Origin: Endozoicomonas euniceicola
GTDB lineage: Bacteria; Pseudomonadota; Gammaproteobacteria; Pseudomonadales; Endozoicomonadaceae
Assembly (NCBI RefSeq): GCF_025562755.1
Contig: NZ_CP103300.1
Location: 682,001 to 746,000 of the forward strand
Length of the DNA: 64,000 nucleotides
Direction of reading: 5' to 3'
Shown here piece by piece: positions 23,283-32,636 of this stretch. The stretch's first letter is position 1. Each line of letters opens with the position of its first letter. Below the pieces are notes generated by a model. That model was not told where the DNA came from, ran no database searches, and saw nothing but the letters and a program-made list of their open reading frames with translations. The position numbers and the translations under genes are program-made.

Positions 23283-26168
23283 ATGAAAACAATTAAGCTG
23301 CTCGTTATTAATCAGCTGCTTTTATTGCTTGCTCTGTCATTTTTTTTACCGATGACTGGATACGGAAGTGCTTTTTTTATCCTGCCAGGATGGATGGGAT
23401 ACGGAAGTGCTTTTTCCATCCTGCCAGAATGGATTTGGCGGGACAGTCCCTCAAATAAGGCGGCAGTTAAAATCAGTCAGATAGTGCTTGCCAATGATGC
23501 GCCTTCTCTTCTTTTTTCCTATGAAATCAACAAGACCTCCAGTGATTTTGTTCAGCCAGAAAAAAACCAGGTTTATACCCGCTGGGATGGTTGTAAAAAC
23601 GACAGCTTGCGTATTTGTTTCCGAAGAGCGGCTAAAGTCTTTGAAGGGGGCTATTCCTATCCTCCCACGATTTCAGGCTCGACAGAGCTTAATGTAGAAA
23701 TGGGTGAGGTCACGCCAGACGAAGGCGGCTGGCAGTCGATGGCCAGTGTCCGTTTAACGGGAAAAGGCTCGGGCTGGCTGGCGATTGCAGGGGATGATGG
23801 CTGGCGGATTGCACCGGATTGCAGCGGTATTGACTCAGATGATTCCAGCGTACTGAAAAGGTCTGAAAAGCCGTCAGTCGATCTTGTTGTCCCGACAGCG
23901 TTGGTTCTGGAAAAGGGTAATAATGCAGAAGATCATGGCTCGCCCTATTCCCGCCGCTCATTGCCGGACATATCTGACATCACTAAACAAAATAATCTGC
24001 CCGGTGATCGTGATGATCTGCTCACCGGTTCTTCTGGTGGCGGCAGCTTCGATGACCACGATGACTCATTTAAAAGGCGACCCGGAGGGAATGACCGCCG
24101 CCCTTTATTTTTCTTTGAAGTGATGAGCAGAATGCTTGGGGTGGCTGTCAGTGTTTTTGGTACAGCAGGTCAGCCCGGGGAGGTTAAAAAACTGGTTTTA
24201 AGACCTCAAATCATTCTGGTGATCTGGCGTGGTTGGGAGCGACGGGAGATTCCTGTTACATCGCAAATGTGGTGTTCAATAAAGCGGGCAGGGCTTGATC
24301 GGGATCCGGGACTGTTTCTCGCTTTGGCTGAAAGCGATCCGGATAAATTGAAAGAAACGCTTGAAAACTATTCGAAAAAGCACTCGCCCCTTGCCGACGT
24401 CCTTAGCTATCACTGTGAAGATCTCAACCTGAACCCAAAAGCGGGTAATGCCCGATTACTTAGCGTATCGGTTTTTCCGGGCTCTTGCCCTTCGGGAGTG
24501 GGATGCTCCGGAGGAGAGAAAGAAGCAAACGGAGTAATGAATGGCCTGCCCCGGAATAATCGAGATGGCTATGCCTGTAACAACCATGGTCAGCCGGTTA
24601 AAAGTTTTGGTAACAACGGGGGAGGAGGAGACGGTTCCGGGAATCCGGAAATCAACTCATGTACACTCTGCGGGAATGCACAGGTAAACTCCAATGGCTT
24701 ATGCACAAACTGCCTCACGGCTAAACAGGAGGTGGCTAAAGAGAAGCCATCATCCCACCTGTCTTTACCTGCGGCGCGGGAAGATAAAAAAAATAGCCTG
24801 CTTACAGCACTTACTGGAACTACCTGGTTTTTTGGCAGGGCAACAAACCTGTCTGGCAACCAGGCAGAAGAAAAGACTGCAAAGGGCACTTCGGTTGGTC
24901 TCCAGAAAGGGGTGTTGTCTTTAGTGAATCTACCAATTGTGGTCTTGTTTGAAATAGCTAAGGGCTTGTCCTGGCGTGATGTTAATCGCTGGAGTTTAAC
25001 AGCTAAGCATTTTTTCGAAGTTTTCTACACATTCAACATAAAAGAAAAACTGACAAAACTATCCCATCAATATTATGGCTCTGCTGAGGAAGCGTATAGA
25101 GAAAGAATAAAAAACATGGATTTACCTGCTGTTCCAAACAGTGAAATTGATGACCCTTTGTTACGGCTTGCTTATCAAAGATACAAAAGCAATAAATACC
25201 TGACTTCTCTGGGAAGTAGTACTCGGCAGCAATGCGTGGCGACGCTGAAAGGGCATACCAAGGCGGCGACCTCAGTCACGTCATTGGCCGATGGGCGGCT
25301 GGCTTCCGGCTCTGCTGACAGGACCGTAAAGGTGTGGGATCTGAGCAAGCCCGACGGGAAGCAATGCGTGGCGACGCTGAAGGGGCATACCCTCGATGTG
25401 ACCTCAGTCACGCCATTGGCCGATGGCCGACTGGCTTCCGCCTCTGAAGACCGCACCGTAAAGGTGTGGGATCTGAGCAAGCCCGACGGGCAGCAATGCG
25501 TGGCGACGCTGAAGGGGCATACCCACCATGTGATCTCAGTCACGCCACTGGCCGATGGGCGGCTGGCTTCCGGCTCTTGGGACACGACCGTAAGAGTGTG
25601 GGATCTGAGCAAGCCCGACGGGGAGCAATGCGTGGTGACGCTGCATGGAGCGCTGTATGGACATACCAAAAAGGTGGCCTCAGTCACACCATTGGCCGAT
25701 GGGCGGCTGGCTTCTGCCTCTTTTGACAAGACCATAAAGGTGTGGGATCTGAGCAAGCCCAAATGGGAGCAATGCGTGGTGACGCTGTATGGACATACCT
25801 ACGAGGTGAACTCAGTCACACCATTGGCCGATGGGCGGCTGGCTTCCGGCTCTTGGGACAATACCATAAAGGTGTGGGATCTGAGAGAGCAATGCGTGGC
25901 GACGCTAGGGGGGCATACCGGCTTTGTATCCTCAGTCACGCCATTGGCCGATGGGCGGCTGATTTCCGGCTCTTGGGACAATACCATAAAGGTGTGGGAT
26001 CTGAGCAAGCCCGACGGGGAGCAATGCGTGGTGACGCTGGATGGGCATTTCATCTGTATAACCTCAGTCACGTCATTGGCCAATGGGGGGCTGGCTTCCT
26101 CCTCTCTGGACCGCACCATAAAGGTGTGGGCTCTGAGCAAGGATTCTGAAACGAAGAAAACATATTAG
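23283..26168 (+). CDS. G1: exported F-box-like/WD40 repeat protein (7 blades), founder position
   Basis: The 961-residue product shows the family plan. Residues 1 to about 30 form a Sec signal peptide (hydrophobic LLLLLALSFFLP, then YGSA). A conserved beta-rich region follows (TRWDGCKND, LRICFRRAAKVF, GDDGWRIAPDC), then a polar Gly/Ser/Asp-rich linker, a second conserved block (RRPLFFFEV to FPGSCPSG), and a CTLCG-x9-CTNC zinc-ribbon-like motif. The F-box-like helix region reads LVNLPIVVLFEIAKGLSW; the usual Glu after LPx is Val here. Seven WD40 blades of about 44 residues complete it, each with GH...S-x-D...VWD. G1 alone has a 13-residue tandem duplication near the N-terminus (GYGSAFFILPGWM / GYGSAFSILPEWI) and a 4-residue insert in blade 4; blade 5 is short. 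Adaptor function is inferred. Confidence 0.93.
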   Translation: MKTIKLLVINQLLLLLALSFFLPMTGYGSAFFILPGWMGYGSAFSILPEWIWRDSPSNKAAVKISQIVLANDAPSLLFSYEINKTSSDFVQPEKNQVYTRWDGCKNDSLRICFRRAAKVFEGGYSYPPTISGSTELNVEMGEVTPDEGGWQSMASVRLTGKGSGWLAIAGDDGWRIAPDCSGIDSDDSSVLKRSEKPSVDLVVPTALVLEKGNNAEDHGSPYSRRSLPDISDITKQNNLPGDRDDLLTGSSGGGSFDDHDDSFKRRPGGNDRRPLFFFEVMSRMLGVAVSVFGTAGQPGEVKKLVLRPQIILVIWRGWERREIPVTSQMWCSIKRAGLDRDPGLFLALAESDPDKLKETLENYSKKHSPLADVLSYHCEDLNLNPKAGNARLLSVSVFPGSCPSGVGCSGGEKEANGVMNGLPRNNRDGYACNNHGQPVKSFGNNGGGGDGSGNPEINSCTLCGNAQVNSNGLCTNCLTAKQEVAKEKPSSHLSLPAAREDKKNSLLTALTGTTWFFGRATNLSGNQAEEKTAKGTSVGLQKGVLSLVNLPIVVLFEIAKGLSWRDVNRWSLTAKHFFEVFYTFNIKEKLTKLSHQYYGSAEEAYRERIKNMDLPAVPNSEIDDPLLRLAYQRYKSNKYLTSLGSSTRQQCVATLKGHTKAATSVTSLADGRLASGSADRTVKVWDLSKPDGKQCVATLKGHTLDVTSVTPLADGRLASASEDRTVKVWDLSKPDGQQCVATLKGHTHHVISVTPLADGRLASGSWDTTVRVWDLSKPDGEQCVVTLHGALYGHTKKVASVTPLADGRLASASFDKTIKVWDLSKPKWEQCVVTLYGHTYEVNSVTPLADGRLASGSWDNTIKVWDLREQCVATLGGHTGFVSSVTPLADGRLISGSWDNTIKVWDLSKPDGEQCVVTLDGHFICITSVTSLANGGLASSSLDRTIKVWALSKDSETKKTY

Positions 26169-26506
26169 TTAATGGAGAAAATATATTGGTTAATAATGTA
26201 AAAAATACCAGTGGTGCCCGAGCTAAAAGTCGCTGCGCAGCGGCCTACCTTCCAAGTCTGAAACAACCACTGCATGCCTCCTTACCTCAGGTTCCACAGG
26301 AGTTTTCAAACATATTGAACCCGAGCCATGGCAATTTGGTAAATAAGTACTAATTCATAGCAAAACTGACGGGTTGAAAAGTGCGCACTGGAAATTCTGC
26401 TAGTTTAAATAAAACCATTATGGCCGCAGCGCTTTGATGTGTTTTTTTGCGGTAACTGTCGGCTCAAACTTGAACCCCTATTCCTGATTCAGGGTTTTGT
26501 ACCATT
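26169..26506 (+). repeat. Spacer G1-G2 carrying a cof 5'-end fragment
   Basis: After the G1 tail comes GTCGCTGCGCAGCGGCC, with the perfect palindrome CGCTGCGCAGCG. From 26257 the spacer matches 23029 onward, including the start of the cof-like gene (read on minus). ATGC at the cof start is present once instead of twice, so the fragment is out of frame and dead. The G2 leader follows. No gene is present. Confidence 0.75.
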
Positions 26507-29341
26507 ATGAAAACAATTAAGCTGATCGTTATTAATCAGCTGCTTTTATTGTTTGCTCTGTCATTTTTTTTACCGATGACTGGATACGGAAGTGCTTTTT
26601 CCATCCTGCCAGAATGGATGTGGTGGAACAGTCCCTCAAATAAGGCGGCAGTTAAAATCAGTCAGATAGTGCTTGCCAATGATGCGCCTTCTCTTCTTTT
26701 TTCTTATGAAATCAACAAGACCTCCAGTGATTTTGTTCAGCCAGAAAAAAACCAGGTTTATACCCGCTGGGATGGTTGTAAAAACGACAGCTTGCGTATT
26801 TGTTTCCGAAGAGCGGCTAAAGTCTTTGAAGAGGGCTACTCCTATCCTCCCACGATTTCAGGCTCGACAGAGCTTAATGTAGAAATGGGTGAGGTCACGC
26901 CAGACGAAGGCGGCTGGCAGTCGGTGGCCAGTGTCCGTTTAACGGGAAAAGGCTCGGGCTGGCTGACGATTGCAGGGGATGATGGCTGGCGGATTGCACC
27001 GGATTGCAGCGGCATTGACTCAGATGATTCCAGCGTACTGAACAGGTCTGAAAAGCCGTCAGTCGATCTTGTTGTCCCGACAGCGTTGGTTCTGGAAAAG
27101 GGTAATAATGCAGAAGATCATGGCTCCCCCTATTCCCGCCGCTCATTGCCGGACATATCTGACATCACTAAACAAAATAATCTGCCCGGTGATCGTGATG
27201 ATCTGCTCACCGGTTCTTCTGGTGGCGGCAGCTTCGATGACCACGATGACTTATTTAAAAGGAGACCCGGAGGGAATCACCGCCGCCCTTTATTTTTCTT
27301 TGAAGTGATGAGCAGAATGCTTGGGGTGGCTGTCAGTGTTTTTGGTACAGCAGGTCAGCCCGGGGAGGTTAAAAAACTGGTTTTAAGACCTCAAATCATT
27401 CTGGTGATCTGGCGGGGTTGGGAGCGACGGGAGATTCCTGTTACATCGCAAATGTGGTGTTCAATAAAGCGGGCAGGGCTTGATCGGGATCCGGGACTGT
27501 TTCTCGCTCTGGCTGAAAGCGATCCGGATAAATTGAAAGAAACGCTTGAAAACTATTCGAAAAAGCACTCGCCCCTTGCCGACGTCCTTAGCTATCACTG
27601 TGAAGATCTCAACCTGAACCCAAAAGCGGGTAATGCCCGATTACTTAGCGTATCGGTTTTTCCGGGATCTTGCCCTTCGGGAGTGGGATGCTCCGGAGGA
27701 GAGAAAGAAGCAAACGGAGCAATGAATGACCTGCCCCGGAATAATCCAGATGGCTATGCCTGTAACAACCATGTTCAGCCGGTTAAAAGTTTTGGTAACA
27801 ACGGGGGAGGAGGAGACGGTTCCGGGAATCCGGAAATCAACTCATGTACATTCTGTGGGAATGCACAGGTAAACTCCAATGGTTTATGCGCAAACTGCCT
27901 CATGGCTAAACAGGAGGCGGCTAAAGAGAAGCCATCATCCCACCTGCCTTTACCTGCGGCGCGGGAAGATAAAAAAAATAACCTGCTTACAGCACTTACT
28001 GGAACTACCTGGTTTTTTGGCAGGGCAACAAACCTGTCTGGCAACCAGGCAGAAGAAAAGACTGCAAAGGGCATTTCGGTTGGTCTCCAGGAAGGGGGGT
28101 TGTCTTTAGTGAATCTACCAATTGTGATCTTGTTTGAAATAGCTAAGGGCTTGTCATGGCGTGATGTTAATCGCTGGAGTTTAGCAGCTAAGCGTTTTTT
28201 CGAAGTTTTCTACACATTCAACATAAAAGAAAAACTGACAAAACTATCCCATCAATATTATGGCTCTGCTGAGGAAGCGTATAGAGAAAGAATAAAAAAC
28301 ATGGATTTACCTGCTGTTCCAAACAGTGAAATTGATGACCCTTTGTTACGGCTTGCTTATCGTAGAATCGCAAGCAATAAATACCTGACTTCTCTGGGAA
28401 GTAGTACTCGGCAGCAATGCGTGGCGACGCTGAAAGGGCATACCGACGCGGTGACATCAGTCACGTCATTGGCCGATGGGCGGCTGGCTTCCGGCTCTCG
28501 GGACAAAACCGTAAAGGTGTGGGATCTGAGCAAACCCGACGGGGAGCAATGCGTGGTGACGCTGGAAGGGCATACCAGAGATGTGACCTCAGTCACGCCA
28601 TTGGCCGATGGCCGGCTGGCTTCCGCCTCTGAAGACCGCACCGTAAAGGTGTGGGATCTGAGCAAGCCCGACGGGCAGCAATGCGTGGCGACGCTGAAAG
28701 GGCATACCAACATGGTGACATCAGTCACGCCACTGGCCGATGGGCGGCTGGCTTCCGGCTCTTGGGACACGACCGTAAGAGTGTGGGATCTGAGCAAGCC
28801 CGACGGGGAGCAATGCGTGGTGACGCTGTATGGACATACCAAAAAGGTGGCCTCAGTCAAACCATTGGCCGATAGGCGGCTGGCTTCTGCCTCTTTTGAC
28901 AAGACCATAAAGGTGTGGGATCTGAGCAAACCCAACTGGGAGCAATGCGTGGTGACGCTGGAAGGGCATACCAGAAATGTGACCTCAGTCACACCATTGG
29001 CCGATGGGCGGCTGGCTTCCGGCTCTGCTGACGACACCGTAAGGGTGTGGGATCTGAGAGAGCAATGCGTGGCGACGCAAGGGGGGCATACCTGCGCTGT
29101 AACCTCAGTCACGCCATTGGCCGATGGGCGGCTGGTTTCCGCCTCTTATGACAATACCATAAAGGTGTGGGATCTGAGCAAGCCCAACGGGGAGCAATGC
29201 GTGGTGACGCTGGATGGGCATTTCATCTGTATAACCTCAGTCACGTCATTGGCCAATGGGGGGCTGGCTTCCTCCTCTCTGGACTGCACCATAAAGGTGT
29301 GGGCTCTGAGCAAGGATTCTGAAACGAAGAAAACATATTAG
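26507..29341 (+). CDS. G2: exported F-box-like/WD40 repeat protein (7 blades)
   Basis: At 944 residues it is closest to G1: same long linker (SHLPLPAAREDKKNNLL, then ALTGTTWFFGRATN) and the same F-box-like variant with LPIVILFEIAKGLSWRD, here too without the LPxE glutamate. It lacks the G1 N-terminal duplication. Blades 2, 3, 4 and 7 are near copies of those in G1, but residues following GHT and flanking the SxD turn differ in blades 1, 2, 3, 5 and 6. Blade 5 again ends early (VWDLRE), a mark shared only with G1. Blade 7 has the unusual GHFICITS start and ends in VWALSKDSE. Confidence 0.93.
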   Translation: MKTIKLIVINQLLLLFALSFFLPMTGYGSAFSILPEWMWWNSPSNKAAVKISQIVLANDAPSLLFSYEINKTSSDFVQPEKNQVYTRWDGCKNDSLRICFRRAAKVFEEGYSYPPTISGSTELNVEMGEVTPDEGGWQSVASVRLTGKGSGWLTIAGDDGWRIAPDCSGIDSDDSSVLNRSEKPSVDLVVPTALVLEKGNNAEDHGSPYSRRSLPDISDITKQNNLPGDRDDLLTGSSGGGSFDDHDDLFKRRPGGNHRRPLFFFEVMSRMLGVAVSVFGTAGQPGEVKKLVLRPQIILVIWRGWERREIPVTSQMWCSIKRAGLDRDPGLFLALAESDPDKLKETLENYSKKHSPLADVLSYHCEDLNLNPKAGNARLLSVSVFPGSCPSGVGCSGGEKEANGAMNDLPRNNPDGYACNNHVQPVKSFGNNGGGGDGSGNPEINSCTFCGNAQVNSNGLCANCLMAKQEAAKEKPSSHLPLPAAREDKKNNLLTALTGTTWFFGRATNLSGNQAEEKTAKGISVGLQEGGLSLVNLPIVILFEIAKGLSWRDVNRWSLAAKRFFEVFYTFNIKEKLTKLSHQYYGSAEEAYRERIKNMDLPAVPNSEIDDPLLRLAYRRIASNKYLTSLGSSTRQQCVATLKGHTDAVTSVTSLADGRLASGSRDKTVKVWDLSKPDGEQCVVTLEGHTRDVTSVTPLADGRLASASEDRTVKVWDLSKPDGQQCVATLKGHTNMVTSVTPLADGRLASGSWDTTVRVWDLSKPDGEQCVVTLYGHTKKVASVKPLADRRLASASFDKTIKVWDLSKPNWEQCVVTLEGHTRNVTSVTPLADGRLASGSADDTVRVWDLREQCVATQGGHTCAVTSVTPLADGRLVSASYDNTIKVWDLSKPNGEQCVVTLDGHFICITSVTSLANGGLASSSLDCTIKVWALSKDSETKKTY

Positions 29342-29678
29342 TTAATGGAGAAAATATATTGCTTAATAATGTAAAAAATACCAGTGGTGCCCGAGCTAAA
29401 AGTCGCCGCGCGGCGGCCTACCTTCCAAGTCTGAAACAACCACTGCATGCCTCCTTACCTCAGGTTCCACAGGAGTTTTCAAACATATTGAACCCGAGCC
29501 ATGGTGATTTGGCAAATAAGTACTGATTCATAGCAAAACTGACGGGTTGAAAAGTGTGCACTGGAAATTCTGCTAGTTTAAATAAAACCATTATGGCCGC
29601 AGCGCTTTGATGTGTTTTTTGCGGTAACTGTCAGCTCAAACCTGAACTCCTATTCCTGATTCTCGGTTTTGTACCATT
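29342..29678 (+). repeat. Spacer G2-G3 carrying a cof 5'-end fragment
   Basis: Same organisation as the G1-G2 spacer; the palindrome is now GCCGCGCGGC. The cof-derived part starts at about 29429. The leader part reaches the G3 ATG. No gene is present. Confidence 0.75.
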
Positions 29679-32423
29679 ATGAAAACAATTAAGCTGCTCG
29701 TTATTAATCAGCTGCTTTTATTGCTTGCTCTGTCATTTTTTTTACCGATGACTGGATACGGAAGTGCTTTTTCCATCCTGCCAGAATGGATGGGGTTGAA
29801 CAGTCCCTCAAATAAGGCGGCAGTTAAAATCAGTCAGATAGTGCTTGCCAATGATGCGCCTTCTCTTCATTTTTCTTATGAAATCAACAAGACCTCCAGT
29901 GATTTTGTTCAGCCAGAAAAAAACCAGGTTTATACCCGCTGGGATGGTTGTAAAAACGACAGCTTGCGTATTTGTTTCCGAAGAGCGGCTAAAGTCTTTG
30001 CAGGGGGCTATTCCTATCCTCCCACGATTTCAGGCTCGACAGAGCTTAATATAGAAATGGGTGAGGTCACGCCAGACGAAGGCGGCTGGCAGTCGGTGGC
30101 CAGTGTCCGTTTAACGGGAAAAGGCTCGGGCTGGCTGGCGATTGCAGGGGACGATGGCTGGCGGATTGCACCAGATTGCAGCGGTATTGACTCAGATGAT
30201 TCCAGCGTACTGAACAAGTCTGAAAAGCCGTCAGTCGATCTTGTTGTCCCGACAGCGTCGGTTCTGGAAAAGGGTAATAATGCAGAAGATCATGGCTCCC
30301 CCTATTCCCGCCGCTCATTGCCGGACATATCTGACATCACTAAAAAAAATAATCTGCCCGGTGATCGTGATGATCTGCTCACCGGTTCTTCTGGTGGCGG
30401 CAGCTTCGATGACCTCGATGACTCATTTGAGAGGAGACCCGGAGGGAATGACCGCCGCCCTTTATTTTTCTTTGAAGTGATGAGCAGAATGCCTGGGGCG
30501 GCTGTCAGTGTTTTTGGTACAGCTGGTCAGCCCGGGGAGGTTAAAAAACTGGTTTTAAGACCTCAAATCATTCTGGTGATCTGGCGGGGTTGGGAGCGAC
30601 AGGAGATTCCTGTTACATCGCAAATGTGGTGTTCAATAAAGCGGGCAGGGCTTGATCGGGATCCGGGACTGTTTCTCGCTCTGGCTGAAAGCGATCCGGA
30701 TAAATTGAAAGAAACGCTTGAAAACTATTCGAAAAAGCACTCGCCCCTTGCCGACGTCCTTAGCTATCACTGTGAAGACCTCAACCTGAACCCAAAAGCG
30801 GGTAATGCCCGATTACTTAGCGTATCGGTTTTTCCGGGCTCTTGCCCTTCGGGAGTGGGATGCTCCGGAGGAGAGAAAGAAGCAAACGGAGCAATGAATG
30901 ACCTGTCCCGGAATAATCCAGATGGCTATGCCTGTAACAACCATGGTCAGCCGGTTAAAAGTTTTGGTAACAACGGGGGAGGGGGAGACGGTTCCGGGAA
31001 TCCGGAAATCAACTCATGTACACTCTGCGGGAATGCACAGGTAAACTCCAATGGCTTATGCACAAACTGCCTCACGGCTAAACAGGAGGCGGCTAAAGAG
31101 AAGCCATCAACCCCGTCTGGCAATCAGGCAGAAGAAAAAACTACGAATGACGTTTCGGTTAATCCCCTGAAAGAGGTACCGACTTTGCAGACTCTACCAC
31201 CTGAGATCTTGCTTGAAATAGCTAAGGGCTTGTCATGGCATGATGTTAATCGCTGGAGTTTAACAGCTAAGCGTTTTTTCACAGCTCTCAACATAGAAGA
31301 AAAACTGAAAAAACTATCCGATCAATATTATGGCTCTGCTCTGGAAGCGTATAGAAAAATAATAAAAAACAGCGACGTACCTGCTGTTCCAAACAATGCA
31401 ATTGATGACCCTTTGTTACGGCTTGCTTATCATAGAGCCACAAGCAATAAATACCTGACTTCTCTGGGAAATAGTACTCAGCAGCAATGCGTGGCGACGC
31501 TGTATGGGCATACCAACAGTTTGACCTCAGTCACACCATTGGCCAATAGGCGGCTGGCTTCCGCCTCTAATGACTGGACCGTAAGGGTGTGGGATCTGAG
31601 CAAGCCCGACGGGAAGCAATGCGTGGTAACGCTGGAAGGGCATAACCACTGGGTGACATCAGTCACGCTACTGGCCGATGGGCGGCTGGCTTCCGGCTCT
31701 TTAGACAAGACCGTAAAGGTGTGGGATCTAAGCAAGCCCGCCGGGGAGCAATGTGTGATGACGCTGAATGGGCATACCGACTGGGTGAACTCAGTCACGC
31801 CATTGGCCGATGGGCGGCTGGCTTCCGGCTCTAATGACATGACCGTAAAGGTGTGGGATCTGAGCAAGCCCGACGGGGAGCAATGCGTGGCGACGTTGGA
31901 AGGGCATACCCACCGGGTGATCTCAGTCACGCCATTGGCCGATGGGCGGCTGGCTTCCGTCTCTTGGGATAGGACCATAAAAGTGTGGGATCTGAGCAAG
32001 CCCGACGGGGAGCAATGCGTGGTGACGCTGAAGGGGCATACCCGCCGGGTGACCTCAGTCACGCCATTGGCCGATGGGCGACTGGCTTCTGCTTCCTGGG
32101 ACGAAAACGTAAGGGTGTGGGATCTGAGCAAGCCCGACGGGGAGCAATGCGTGGCGACGCTGAAAGGGCATACCAGCTTGGCGACCTCAGTCACGTCATT
32201 GGCCGATGGGCGGCTGGCTTCCGGCTCTTTTGACCAGACCGTAAGGGTGTGGGATCTAAACAAGCCCGACGGGAAGCGATGCGTGGCGACGCTGGAGGGG
32301 CATACCGGCGCGGTTTTCTCAGTCACGCCATTGGCCGTTGGGCGGCTGGCTTCCGCCTCTACGGACAACACCTTAAAGGTGTGGGCTCTTAGCAAGGATT
32401 CTGAAACGAAGAAAACATATTAG
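29679..32423 (+). CDS. G3: exported F-box-like/WD40 repeat protein (7 blades), first of the homogeneous block
   Basis: A 914-residue protein and the clearest example of the family layout: signal peptide 1-30, zinc-ribbon-like cysteines at 447/450 and 461/464, F-box-like motif from about 505 (TLPPEILLEIAKGLSWHD, then NRWSLTAKRFF), a helical stretch to about 600, and seven blades from 603. It begins the type B block (G3-G8), which has the short linker STPSGNQAEEKTTNDVS. The LPPEIL match to the eukaryotic F-box start is best in this type. Blade 1 has the variant PLANRRLAS, blade 2 GHNHWVTS, and blade 7 AVGRLAS. Confidence 0.94.
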   Translation: MKTIKLLVINQLLLLLALSFFLPMTGYGSAFSILPEWMGLNSPSNKAAVKISQIVLANDAPSLHFSYEINKTSSDFVQPEKNQVYTRWDGCKNDSLRICFRRAAKVFAGGYSYPPTISGSTELNIEMGEVTPDEGGWQSVASVRLTGKGSGWLAIAGDDGWRIAPDCSGIDSDDSSVLNKSEKPSVDLVVPTASVLEKGNNAEDHGSPYSRRSLPDISDITKKNNLPGDRDDLLTGSSGGGSFDDLDDSFERRPGGNDRRPLFFFEVMSRMPGAAVSVFGTAGQPGEVKKLVLRPQIILVIWRGWERQEIPVTSQMWCSIKRAGLDRDPGLFLALAESDPDKLKETLENYSKKHSPLADVLSYHCEDLNLNPKAGNARLLSVSVFPGSCPSGVGCSGGEKEANGAMNDLSRNNPDGYACNNHGQPVKSFGNNGGGGDGSGNPEINSCTLCGNAQVNSNGLCTNCLTAKQEAAKEKPSTPSGNQAEEKTTNDVSVNPLKEVPTLQTLPPEILLEIAKGLSWHDVNRWSLTAKRFFTALNIEEKLKKLSDQYYGSALEAYRKIIKNSDVPAVPNNAIDDPLLRLAYHRATSNKYLTSLGNSTQQQCVATLYGHTNSLTSVTPLANRRLASASNDWTVRVWDLSKPDGKQCVVTLEGHNHWVTSVTLLADGRLASGSLDKTVKVWDLSKPAGEQCVMTLNGHTDWVNSVTPLADGRLASGSNDMTVKVWDLSKPDGEQCVATLEGHTHRVISVTPLADGRLASVSWDRTIKVWDLSKPDGEQCVVTLKGHTRRVTSVTPLADGRLASASWDENVRVWDLSKPDGEQCVATLKGHTSLATSVTSLADGRLASGSFDQTVRVWDLNKPDGKRCVATLEGHTGAVFSVTPLAVGRLASASTDNTLKVWALSKDSETKKTY

Positions 32424-32636
32424 TTAATGGAGAAAATATATTGCTTAATGATGTAAAAAATACCAGTAGTGCCTGAACTAAAAATTCATAGCAAAACTAA
32501 CTGATTGAAAAGTGTGCACTGGAAATTCTGCTAGTTTAAATAAAACCATTATGGCCGCAGCGCTTTGATGTGTTTTTTGCGGTAACTGTCAGCTCAAACC
32601 TGAACTCCTATTCCTGATTCTCGGTTTTGTACCATT
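32424..32636 (+). promoter_or_regulatory. Short 213-bp spacer/leader of the homogeneous block
   Basis: This spacer and those at 35514-35726, 38472-38684, 43167-43379, 46125-46337 and 49083-49295 are all exactly 213 bp. The cof-derived part is deleted: the tail joins directly to AAAATTCATAGCAAAACTAAC. The leader keeps the CCGCA/TGCGG hairpin (32555-32582 here) and lacks a Shine-Dalgarno before the ATG. Each gene thus has its own copy of the same upstream region. Confidence 0.6.

Noticed and set aside
31480..32390. Regular 132-bp repeats looking like a CRISPR or satellite array
   Set aside because: The period is a multiple of three, the frame is kept, and each unit encodes one WD40 blade.
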